Translations under genes and position numbers: made by a program | DNA from: Spartobacteria bacterium | Lineage (GTDB): Bacteria > Verrucomicrobiota > Verrucomicrobiae > Chthoniobacterales > UBA6821 | Assembly (NCBI GenBank): GCA_003136515.1 | Contig: PLEU01000106.1 | Span: forward strand, 12,775-18,521 | Reading direction: 5' to 3' | DNA: 5,747 nucleotides | The notes under the pieces: generated by a model | The model's input: the letters and a program-made list of their open reading frames with translations, nothing else | What the model was told of the DNA's origin: nothing | The model's database searches: none | Shown here: piece after piece, positions 1 through 5,747 of the stretch | How positions within the stretch are numbered: the stretch's first letter is position 1 | Layout: the number at the start of each line of letters is the position of its first letter

Positions 1-432
1 GCCAAAGTCACCGTCAGCCAGGTCCCCGACAAACCTGGCTGCGCCGCACGCCTTTTCACCGCGCTTGCAGAGGCCCACGTGATGGTCGATGTGATCGTCC
101 AGAATGTCTCGGCCAGCGGCTCTACCGACATCTCATTCACTATGAATCGCGATGAGCTTGAAAAGATCGGCGATCTTCTCGACCGTGTGGCACAGGAAAT
201 CGGTGCCGGTGCCGTGACTAAAAAGGATGGGATCGCGAAGCTGAGCGTCGTCGGCATAGGAATGCGCACCCACTCCGGGGTGGCCGCGAAGCTTTTCGAG
301 GCCTTGGCCAAAGGGGGCATTAACATCCAGATGATCTCAACTTCGGAAATAAAGATCGCTGTTATCATCGACGAATCCCTCAGTGCCGATGCTGCCAAGC
401 TTGCACACAGAGCTTTCGGACTCGACGCCTGA
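1..432 (+). CDS. lysC: Aspartate kinase, C-terminal regulatory part (5' end outside window)
   Basis: This is the last 143 codons of aspartate kinase, which phosphorylates L-aspartate in the first step of lysine, threonine and methionine synthesis in the cytoplasm. The frame is open from base 1 and ends at TGA 430-432, so the catalytic kinase domain lies off the left edge. What remains is the tandem ACT regulatory module. The first ACT domain has 'VPDKPG' near the left edge, followed by 'DVIVQNVS'. The second has 'SVVGIGMRTHSGVAAKLFEAL' split around a helix, then 'INIQMISTSEIKIAV', the conserved stretch that forms the allosteric amino-acid site in this family. Feedback inhibition by lysine and/or threonine is therefore expected from family knowledge, but the sequence does not show which. 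The internal ATG at 79 lies inside the first ACT domain and is not a believable gene start. The protein ends normally after the second ACT domain ('FGLDA'). cstA follows after 42 bp on the same strand with no visible terminator, so read-through is possible. Confidence 0.95.
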   Translation, partial: AKVTVSQVPDKPGCAARLFTALAEAHVMVDVIVQNVSASGSTDISFTMNRDELEKIGDLLDRVAQEIGAGAVTKKDGIAKLSVVGIGMRTHSGVAAKLFEALAKGGINIQMISTSEIKIAVIIDESLSADAAKLAHRAFGLDA

Positions 433-474
433 TCACAACTCCGGCCAATAGATACCCATGGCCATCACACCCCC

Positions 475-2529
475 ATGACCAGGAAATCCTCGTTCCCCGT
501 CAAAATCGGATGGGGACTTGTCGGACTACTACTTCTCGTCTCCCTGATCACCATTACACTGGCTCGTGGGGAACAGATTAGCGCCCTTTGGTTGGTAGTC
601 GCCGCCGTCTGCGTCTTTGCACTGGCCTACCGCTTTCACTCCGCCTGGCTCCTCGCAACTGTCCTTACCCTTGATGAGGAGCGGCGCACGGCAGCGGTAA
701 ACTTGGCGGATGGGAAGGATTTCGTACCCACGAATCGCTGGGTTGTCTTCGGACATCACTTCGCCGCTATTGCTGGCCCCGGGCCGTTGGTCGGACCGGT
801 CCTCGCCTCCCAATTCGGCTATCTTCCCGGCGCGTTATGGATGTTGATCGGAGCCACCCTCGGAGGAGCTGTTCACGACTGTATCATTCTTTTCAGTTCA
901 TCCCGTCGTCGCGGTAAAAGCCTCGGCCAGATGATCTCGGAAGAGGTAGGACCCTTTGCCGGACTGGTGACGCTCATTTCCGTCACCTCCATCATGATCA
1001 TCTTGCTCGCAGTACTCGGTCTTGTGGTCGTTAGGGCACTTGCAGAAAGTCCTTGGGGACTTTTCACCATTCTAGCCTCCATGCCGATCGCTCTCATGAT
1101 GGGACTTGCCATGCGCTCGGGGAAAATTTCCCTTGGCCTCATCAGTGCCGTGGGTGTTACCTCTCTACTCTTTTCGGTTTTTGCGGGACAATGGATCAAG
1201 AACTCGCCTCTGGAGCATCTTCTGAGCTTAGATGGCAGAACTCTGGCCCTCGGAATCATGATCTATGGGCTGCTCGCATCAGTACTTCCTGTGTGGCTGC
1301 TACTAGCTCCTCGTGATTATCTCAGCACCTATCTAAAAATCGGTGCGGTCGCTCTACTCGGGGTAGCGATTGTGGTTCTCGCACCGAAACTTCAGATGCC
1401 TGCACTGACCAAGTTCGTTGATGGCACCGGCCCGGTCTTTGCAGGGAAGGTCTTTCCCTTCGCCTTTATCACCATAGCCTGCGCGGCGGTCTCCGGCTTC
1501 CACTCGATCATTGCCTCCGGCACCACCCCCAAGTTGCTAGCCAATGAGCGTGATATCCGCATCATCGGCTATGGGGCGATGATCACCGAAATGATGGTTG
1601 GCATCCTTGCCCTAATCGCCGCCTGTTCCATGAGCCCGGGTGAATACTTTGCCATCAACATGAAGGGGCTTCCCGCCGATATAGTGACCTCGATCACGGC
1701 CCAAGGCTTCCCTGTCACTCAGGACCAAATGCAGTCGCTCGCGGCAAGTGTCGGCGAAACCAGCATGTTTGGCCGCACAGGCGGTGCACCGACGTTTGCC
1801 GTCGGGATGGCCCAGATGTTCTCGGGCATGTTCCGCAGCCCTGCTGCCACAGCTCTCTGGTATCACTTTGCCATAATGTTTGAGGCGCTTTTCATCCTCA
1901 CGACGATTGATGCCGGAACGCGCGTCGGACGTTTTCTGGTACAGGATCTGGGTGGCCTCATCTGGAAACCCTTTGCCCGCACCGACTCGGCACTTGCGGG
2001 GTGGATCGCCAGTGTACTTTTTGTCGGAGCATGGGGTTATTTCCTCTTTCAGGGGGTCATTGATCCGCTCGGCGGCATCAACTCCCTATGGCCCCTTTTC
2101 GGCATCGCCAATCAGCTCCTGGCCGTCATAGCTCTTAGTCTCGGAACAACAATCCTGCTCAAGATGGGAAAGGAACGCCACCTCTGGGTCACCCTTATTC
2201 CTTTGACATGGCTCCTTGCGGTAACCCTCACCGCTGGCTGGGAAAAGATCTTTGCCTCCGACATCCGTCTCGGCTTTCTGAGTGCAGCAAGACATTTTGA
2301 AGAGCTTGCCAGCAAGGGAGGCACACCCCAGCAAATCGCATTACTCAATCATCAGGTTTTTAATAGTTACCTCAATGCCGTCATCACCTCCATGTTTATC
2401 GTTATGATAATTTTGATCGTCGGGTGCTGTGCCCGTGTATGGCTCCAACTACGGACGGGTCACCATGCCGAATATCCTCTCCGCGAAGAGCCTTGCCTGA
2501 ACGCATCAAAATTGCCGGAAATTGCCTGA
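475..2529 (+). CDS. cstA: CstA family carbon-starvation / pyruvate transporter
   Basis: This 684-residue polytopic inner-membrane protein closely resembles E. coli CstA (about 701 residues), a carbon-starvation-induced transporter implicated in peptide and pyruvate uptake. Family blocks occur in order: 'RGEQISALWLVVAAVC' (31-46), 'VFGHHFAAIAGPGPLVGPVL' (91-110), 'LPVWLLLAPRDYLST' (271-285), 'MPALTKFVDGTGPV' (308-321), 'ACAAVSGFHSIIASGTTPK' (335-353), 'GGAPTFAVGMA' (436-446), 'WYHFAIMFEALFILTTIDAG' (462-481) and 'DPLGGINSLWPLFGIANQ' (530-547). Many hydrophobic stretches fit the 16-18 membrane spans usual for the family. The ATG at 475 is chosen because it gives the family's N-terminal length: RGEQ sits at residue 31, against about 32 in E. 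coli. No Shine-Dalgarno motif precedes it, and an upstream ATG at 458 is out of frame and closes at once. The C-terminal tail after the last span (about 657-684) is short and unconserved. No small YbdD/YjiX-type gene follows; a DJ-1/PfpI gene starts 8 bp downstream. Assignment to the family is firm, but substrate preference (pyruvate or peptides) is inferred. Confidence 0.96.
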   Translation: MTRKSSFPVKIGWGLVGLLLLVSLITITLARGEQISALWLVVAAVCVFALAYRFHSAWLLATVLTLDEERRTAAVNLADGKDFVPTNRWVVFGHHFAAIAGPGPLVGPVLASQFGYLPGALWMLIGATLGGAVHDCIILFSSSRRRGKSLGQMISEEVGPFAGLVTLISVTSIMIILLAVLGLVVVRALAESPWGLFTILASMPIALMMGLAMRSGKISLGLISAVGVTSLLFSVFAGQWIKNSPLEHLLSLDGRTLALGIMIYGLLASVLPVWLLLAPRDYLSTYLKIGAVALLGVAIVVLAPKLQMPALTKFVDGTGPVFAGKVFPFAFITIACAAVSGFHSIIASGTTPKLLANERDIRIIGYGAMITEMMVGILALIAACSMSPGEYFAINMKGLPADIVTSITAQGFPVTQDQMQSLAASVGETSMFGRTGGAPTFAVGMAQMFSGMFRSPAATALWYHFAIMFEALFILTTIDAGTRVGRFLVQDLGGLIWKPFARTDSALAGWIASVLFVGAWGYFLFQGVIDPLGGINSLWPLFGIANQLLAVIALSLGTTILLKMGKERHLWVTLIPLTWLLAVTLTAGWEKIFASDIRLGFLSAARHFEELASKGGTPQQIALLNHQVFNSYLNAVITSMFIVMIILIVGCCARVWLQLRTGHHAEYPLREEPCLNASKLPEIA

Positions 2530-2537
2530 TCAGTGCA

Positions 2538-3152
2538 ATGGCTCACTCCACCAAATCCCTCAAAATTGGTGCAATTCTGTTTCCGGGATTCGAGTTACTG
2601 GATATCTATGGCCCCCTAGAAATGCTAGGTCTGCTAGGAGATAAGGTGTCGATAACTATGCTCGCTGAGGAGCCGGGTGCGATCTCTAGCAGTGCAGGAG
2701 TTAAAGGCTTCGCCGATATGCCACTCAGTGAGGCAAGCGGGCTCGATCTTCTGCTTGTTCCCGGCGGGTTGGGAACACGTATGCTGGTAGAAAATCAAAA
2801 GTTCTTGAGTCAATTGCGAACTGCCGCCATTGATTCCCTATTGGTAGCTACAATCTGCACCGGAAGCGCCTTGCTGGCAAAGACAGGACTTCTGGATGAA
2901 CTAGAAGCAACATCTAATAAAATCGCTTTCGATTGGGTGAGAGAGCAAGGCCCATCCGTTCACTGGATCAGGGAAGCCCGCTGGACGGAGGCCGGACGCT
3001 TCTTCACCTCTTCAGGCATCTCCGCAGGCATCGACATGACCCTTGGACTCATCAGCCATCTCTATGGCCGGGAAGTGAGCCTTGATATAGCACGACGAGC
3101 GGAATACCGCTGGAACGAGAATCCCAATAAAGATCTGTTAGCTGACAATTAG
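2538..3152 (+). CDS. DJ-1/PfpI family protein (isocyanide-hydratase-like, GATase1-like fold)
   Basis: This predicted 204-residue cytoplasmic protein belongs to the DJ-1/PfpI superfamily, which uses a reactive cysteine at a nucleophile elbow. The start 'KIGAILFPGFELLDIYGPLE' (9-28) carries the conserved acidic residues D22 and E28, 'LLLVPGG' (71-77) precedes the elbow, and the elbow is 'ATICTGSALLAKTGLLD' (104-120) with C107-T108. D22 and C107-T108 line up with the Asp, Cys and Thr that I recall as catalytic in Pseudomonas isocyanide hydratase. 'TSSGISAGIDMTLGLI' (157-172) is the conserved C-terminal block. No AraC-type DNA-binding domain follows, so this is the single-domain form. ATG 2538 is preferred: an earlier in-frame ATG at 2424 would add 38 residues lying wholly over cstA with no family resemblance. 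No clear Shine-Dalgarno motif is seen; 8 bp from the cstA stop suggests translational coupling. Related proteins act as amidases, isonitrile hydratases or oxoaldehyde-handling enzymes, so the true substrate is unknown. Its stop (TAG 3150-3152) overlaps the stop of the opposing lipoprotein gene. Confidence 0.9.
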   Translation: MAHSTKSLKIGAILFPGFELLDIYGPLEMLGLLGDKVSITMLAEEPGAISSSAGVKGFADMPLSEASGLDLLLVPGGLGTRMLVENQKFLSQLRTAAIDSLLVATICTGSALLAKTGLLDELEATSNKIAFDWVREQGPSVHWIREARWTEAGRFFTSSGISAGIDMTLGLISHLYGREVSLDIARRAEYRWNENPNKDLLADN

Positions 3153-3355
3153 TTGCTGGTCTTCGGAAACTGTGGCGGATTCTGGACGTACTGGGCATCG
3201 GAACTTTGCGTGGTGCCGTCCGCGTTCATCTTGCCCTGGACATAAGTTGCCGATCCGCTGATGTCTTCACCCAGTCCCTTCACGGTATTGCATCCACAAA
3301 GCAGGAGTGAGGCGGTGATAACTATAAAACAGGGTAAAAGAATAAGTTCCTTCAT
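3149..3355 (-). CDS. Small entericidin-like lipoprotein with extended C-terminal tail
   Basis: This encodes a 68-residue lipoprotein precursor. Residues 1-21 form a signal peptide: a charged start (MKE), a hydrophobic core (LILLPCFIVITASLLL) and a lipobox 'LCGC', with C22 as the expected lipidated cysteine. Cleavage would leave 46-47 residues. Just after the cysteine, 'CNTVKGLGEDISGSA' matches the signature of entericidin A/B-type lipoproteins ('CNT..G.GEDI'). N23 at mature position +2 would, by the E. coli sorting rule, send it to the outer membrane. Unlike short entericidins (about 41-48 residues as precursors), it carries an extra hydrophilic tail of about 30 residues rich in Gln, Asn, Ser and Pro, with 'YVQ' occurring twice (38-40 and 56-58). 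An in-frame TGA at 3364-3362 rules out a longer start. No strong ribosome site is seen; a GGGG run lies about 15 bases upstream. Function is unknown: entericidins are linked to envelope stress and lysis control in enterics, but that should not be transferred here. Confidence 0.82.
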   Translation of the reverse strand: MKELILLPCFIVITASLLLCGCNTVKGLGEDISGSATYVQGKMNADGTTQSSDAQYVQNPPQFPKTSN

Positions 3356-3374
3356 ATAGGATCAATAACCCCAT

Positions 3375-3402
3375 TTTTTATCACCTGTCATCCCCTTTTC
3401 AA
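3375..3402 (-). promoter_or_regulatory. Candidate sigma70-type promoter for the lipoprotein gene
   Basis: Reading the minus strand, TTGAAA (3402-3397, 5 of 6 to the -35 consensus) is followed after 16 bases by TAAAAA (3380-3375, 4 of 6 to the -10), preceded by TG one base upstream as in an extended -10. It overlaps the last codons of the acyltransferase gene and would give a short leader of about 10-15 bases before the ATG at 3355. This is consensus matching by eye in an AT-rich gap and could arise by chance. The gene may simply be read through from upstream. Confidence 0.25.
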
Positions 3403-4424
3403 ATTTTCTCGGAAAAGAAACCTTGCTTCACGATGAGGTCCTGAAACTCCTCGTGTGTATTGGCATAGAAGGGATACCTTTCGCCAGCAGCCCCAACGGG
3501 CTTATAGCGCCAGTGCTTATAGCTCCATAGCCAGAGATCGGGATAGGCGCGTAGACCCGGTTCGAGGGCATCCCAGCAGGCCTGGGCAATTTCCTCCACG
3601 GTCGAGGAGCTTGTCACCGGAAGCGCAGGAAGATAGCGCACCCGATAGCCTCCGTCGGAACGTGGGAGGCACTCGACAGGAACGAGCGCCGCTCCGGTGC
3701 GCAGGGCAAGCTCTGCAGGAAGTCGAGTGACCGGAGTCAACAGGTGCCCGAAGCACCGAATGATCACCGGCCCTTCGCTCGGCTTAAGATTCAGATCGAT
3801 CAGCATCCCCATCTTTCCCCCTTCTTTCAGATGACGCAGGGTCCGGAGCATCGCTCCCTTCTGCGGCATGATCTGCTGACCCAGTGCCGAACGCCATCCG
3901 TCAAAAAGGGAGCCAAGAAGCGGGTTTTTCAGATTCTGAGCGATGACAGGAAATGTGCCGAAGTGGCGACAGGTGATCTGGCTGAGCCATTCAAAGTTCC
4001 CCTCATGGAGGCAGAAGTAGATCGCGGACCGCCCGGTTGTCCCGTGCTCCGGCATTGGTGTGAGTCCCTCCGTGGTGATGATTTCATCGAGCACAGGAAG
4101 GGAAAGATTGGAAGACCAGAGCAACTCCAGAGCCGTCCGAGCAAAGACTCCGTAGGAGCGGCGACCGATAGCATGAATCTCCGCCTCTGGATAACTGGCT
4201 CCGAAAGCCACGCGGAGATTATCGAGCGTCACCTTCCGGCGATGACTGTCGAACGTGAAAAAGACTGACCCGACAGACGAGGCAAGGGGACCAATCCAGC
4301 GCCATGGAATGAGGGAGATCAGCGTGGAGGCCGCTCGGAGGCACCAGTATTCGAGTTTGTACCGCTGCCGCTTCCAGAATCGAAAAGCTCGAAGTTCCTC
4401 ATACTGGGAATCGTTCTTCCCCAT
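3399..4424 (-). CDS. LpxL/HtrB-family lipid A (lysophospholipid) acyltransferase
   Basis: This 341-residue protein fits the family that adds secondary acyl chains to lipid A at the inner face of the cytoplasmic membrane. Residues 28-58 are largely hydrophobic and could be the N-terminal membrane anchor. The catalytic HX4(D/E) motif appears as 'HEGNFEW' (H140, E145), just after a hydrophobic strand ('AIYFCL'). Further family features are 'NPLLGSLFDGWR' (167-178), 'LIDLNLKPSEG' (208-218), 'RTGAALVPV' (242-250) and the C-terminal 'PDLWLWSYKHWRYKP' (295-309), equivalent to the usual W-x-W-x-(H/K)-x-R-W-K ending. Two things are odd. The second motif, typically D-Q, reads D210-L. After 'RYKP' there is an extra tail of about 32 residues, and the N-terminus has about 20 extra charged residues, making it longer than the usual 300 or so. 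ATG 4424 lies 5 bp after the metG stop, indicating co-transcription. Lipid A is the default substrate by family, but a different lipid acceptor is possible, so no gene symbol is given. Confidence 0.9.
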   Translation of the reverse strand: MGKNDSQYEELRAFRFWKRQRYKLEYWCLRAASTLISLIPWRWIGPLASSVGSVFFTFDSHRRKVTLDNLRVAFGASYPEAEIHAIGRRSYGVFARTALELLWSSNLSLPVLDEIITTEGLTPMPEHGTTGRSAIYFCLHEGNFEWLSQITCRHFGTFPVIAQNLKNPLLGSLFDGWRSALGQQIMPQKGAMLRTLRHLKEGGKMGMLIDLNLKPSEGPVIIRCFGHLLTPVTRLPAELALRTGAALVPVECLPRSDGGYRVRYLPALPVTSSSTVEEIAQACWDALEPGLRAYPDLWLWSYKHWRYKPVGAAGERYPFYANTHEEFQDLIVKQGFFSEKI

Positions 4425-4429
4425 GCTGA

Positions 4430-5747
4430 TCAGGCCGTCTCGGCAGTCGCCATCTCCAAGCGCGGAAATACAGGCCTCGGTTCACAGCAGAAATAGCCGT
4501 CCGGGAGAGTATCTATTACTCCCGTAAAAGAGAGCTGAAGTGCCTCTAGATTCAACTGTTTCAAGATCTCTTTGGCAGCGTCGGGAGCAACCGGCAGAAG
4601 CATGGTCGCCGCGGTGCGTGCGGAGAGAATCAAAGCTGTAAGCACGGCATCCAATCGATTGGCCTGTTCCGGATCCTTCGCGAGTTTCCACGGAGCAGAG
4701 GAATCGACCAGGGCATTAGCTCGGTTCACCACCTCAACCATTGCTTCAAGAGCCAGATTAATCTGAACTTCCTCCATCTTCAGAATAAACTGTTGGTGGG
4801 ATTTTTTATCACCGGAGAGATGGGCAACTATGTCTCCCGGCAGGACAACTTTATTCGGCGACCCCTCCCGATACTTCCGAGTCATGCTCAGAGTCCGGTT
4901 TACAAGGTTACCGAGGCCGTTTCCCAATTCGGTATTGTGCCGTTGAATGAGACGTTCTTCACTGAAATCGGCATCATATCCGGTCGCGGCATCCCGCATG
5001 AGGTAGTAACGAAGAGCGGTCACTCCGTAAGTCTCGGCGAGTGCTGCTGGGTCGACGATATTCCCCGTGCTCTTGCTGACCTTTTCCCCACGCAGACTCC
5101 AGAACCCATGCACAAGGAGAATCGGCATCTGGTCGTCACGGAACCCCATACCATGCAACATGCAAGGCCAGTAAACCCCATGAGCAGGAATAAGGATATC
5201 CTTGCCGATGACATGCAGGTTACACGGCCAAAGCTTCTCAAACTCACTCCCTTCCTCTTCATATCCTGCAAAGCTGATGTAGTTGATCAGGGCATCAAAC
5301 CAGACATAGGTAACAAAGTCCGGATCGAAAGGGAGTTCGATTCCCCAGGAGAGTCGACTCTTGGGCCGAGAGATGCAAAGGTCGCCCGTGATCTTAGCTA
5401 CTGCATTCTTCAATTCGGACTGGCGGAAGCCTGGTATGATAAAATCGGTGCGTTTTTCCAGAAATGCCAACAGCCATTCGGTGCAATGGGAGAGACGGAA
5501 ATACCAGTTCTCCTCTTCTAGAAAAATCACCTCGCCCCATTCGGGACCGAATTCCCCATCGTGGCCGCGTTCCTTGTCGGTCAAAAACTGCTCTTGGCGT
5601 ACACTGTAGTGACCTTTGTAGGTGGCCTTATAGAGCCAGTCTTTCTCCTTGAGATCGGTCAAGGTTTTCTGAACCGCCTTTGTGTGGCGCGGAGCGGTTG
5701 TCGCAGCCCATTCGTCATACGAGATGCCTAGCGTTTTCCAGAGATCC
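4430..5747 (-). CDS. metG: Methionyl-tRNA synthetase, C-terminal 438 residues (5' end outside window)
   Basis: MetRS charges tRNA-Met with methionine, a cytoplasmic step needed for both initiation and elongation. The frame stays open to the right edge (first whole codon at 5746-5744), so roughly the first 70-80 residues, including the HIGH motif, are missing. Visible in order are 'TTAPRHTKAVQ', the connective-peptide region (about 5489-5611), 'YVWFDALINY', 'HVIGKDILIPAHGVYWP', the class I signature in the form KVSKS (5083-5069) followed by TGN, and 'NTELGNGLGNLVNR', which opens the helical anticodon-binding domain. The chain ends soon after 'RPVFPRLE', so this is the short form without the C-terminal EMAP/Trbp111-like tRNA-binding domain. 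The connective peptide lacks the usual zinc cysteines: 'YSVRQEQF' stands where many bacterial enzymes have YCxxCExF, and 'FGPEWGEV' stands where a CxxCG pair is common. The TTG at 5662 lies inside conserved sequence and is a leucine codon, not the start. The stop TGA 4432-4430 is followed 5 bp later by the acyltransferase start. Confidence 0.96.
   Translation of the reverse strand, partial: DLWKTLGISYDEWAATTAPRHTKAVQKTLTDLKEKDWLYKATYKGHYSVRQEQFLTDKERGHDGEFGPEWGEVIFLEEENWYFRLSHCTEWLLAFLEKRTDFIIPGFRQSELKNAVAKITGDLCISRPKSRLSWGIELPFDPDFVTYVWFDALINYISFAGYEEEGSEFEKLWPCNLHVIGKDILIPAHGVYWPCMLHGMGFRDDQMPILLVHGFWSLRGEKVSKSTGNIVDPAALAETYGVTALRYYLMRDAATGYDADFSEERLIQRHNTELGNGLGNLVNRTLSMTRKYREGSPNKVVLPGDIVAHLSGDKKSHQQFILKMEEVQINLALEAMVEVVNRANALVDSSAPWKLAKDPEQANRLDAVLTALILSARTAATMLLPVAPDAAKEILKQLNLEALQLSFTGVIDTLPDGYFCCEPRPVFPRLEMATAETA

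Noticed and set aside
422..437. CRP-type operator upstream of cstA
   Set aside because: A TCACA half-site is present at 433-437, but the partner TGTGA half is missing at the required spacing (TCGAC at 422-426).
443..463. Inverted repeat GGCCA/TGGCC between lysC and cstA as a terminator
   Set aside because: The stem is only 5 bp with an 11-base loop and no T-tract follows, so it is not a convincing terminator.
2424..2537. N-terminal extension of the DJ-1/PfpI gene from ATG 2424
   Set aside because: The 38 extra residues overlap the end of cstA, are Cys/Pro/Arg-rich without family similarity, and the DJ-1/PfpI fold begins just after ATG 2538.
3150..3180. TTCG-loop hairpin near the convergent gene ends
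   Set aside because: Only two base pairs flank the TTCG loop before mismatches, and no T-run follows.
3362..3391. Ten-codon mini-frame (ATG at 3391 to TGA at 3362, minus strand) upstream of the lipoprotein gene
   Set aside because: Although a G-rich run precedes it, it is very short, sits in the likely promoter/leader gap and has no supporting feature. It is useful only for showing that the lipoprotein start cannot lie further upstream.
3744..4268. 174-codon plus-strand open frame opposite the acyltransferase gene
   Set aside because: It is antisense to the conserved acyltransferase core and its product has no recognisable motifs. The minus-strand gene explains the sequence.
4793..5521. Long 242-codon open frame on the plus strand opposite metG
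   Set aside because: It lies fully antisense to conserved MetRS sequence, and its translation shows no family motif. It is a shadow of the metG codon pattern.

Overview
The window looks like ordinary chromosomal DNA from a Gram-negative bacterium with moderate GC content, a little above 50% by eye. It is densely packed, with housekeeping and envelope genes separated by 5-43 bp. An LpxL-type lipid A acyltransferase and an outer-membrane-type lipoprotein point to a diderm cell envelope. The methionyl-tRNA synthetase lacks the cysteine knuckles of the usual zinc domain and carries a 'PAHGVYWP' active-site segment. Together with the near absence of Shine-Dalgarno motifs, this makes me lean towards Verrucomicrobiota or a related PVC lineage. 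That assignment comes from memory of family features, was not tested by any search, and is tentative.

Layout: six protein genes form two converging groups. The plus-strand group is the 3' end of lysC (aspartate kinase, cut by the left edge), then cstA (carbon-starvation/pyruvate transporter, complete), then a DJ-1/PfpI-family gene 8 bp downstream. The minus-strand group, read from the right edge, is metG (5' end cut off), then an LpxL/HtrB-family acyltransferase 5 bp downstream, then a small entericidin-like lipoprotein gene 43 bp further on. The two groups meet tail to tail, and the stop codons of the DJ-1/PfpI gene and the lipoprotein gene overlap by 4 bp (3149-3152).

How the genes may work together: cstA and the DJ-1/PfpI gene are almost certainly co-transcribed. 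Peptide or pyruvate import next to a thiol-dependent DJ-1-superfamily enzyme suggests scavenging or detoxification linked to carbon supply, but the substrate cannot be read from the sequence. metG and the acyltransferase are probably co-transcribed, and the lipoprotein may also have its own promoter. The link between metG and the acyltransferase is probably positional rather than functional.

I found no mobile element, CRISPR array, RNA gene, phage gene or defence system, and no wholly new biological system. The points most worth checking are the zinc-less MetRS insertion, the cstA-DJ-1/PfpI pairing without a YbdD/YjiX partner, the long tail on the entericidin-like lipoprotein, the altered second motif of the acyltransferase, the overlapping convergent gene ends, and the excess of GATC/TGATCA sites, including three gene ends reading GCC-TGA-TCA.
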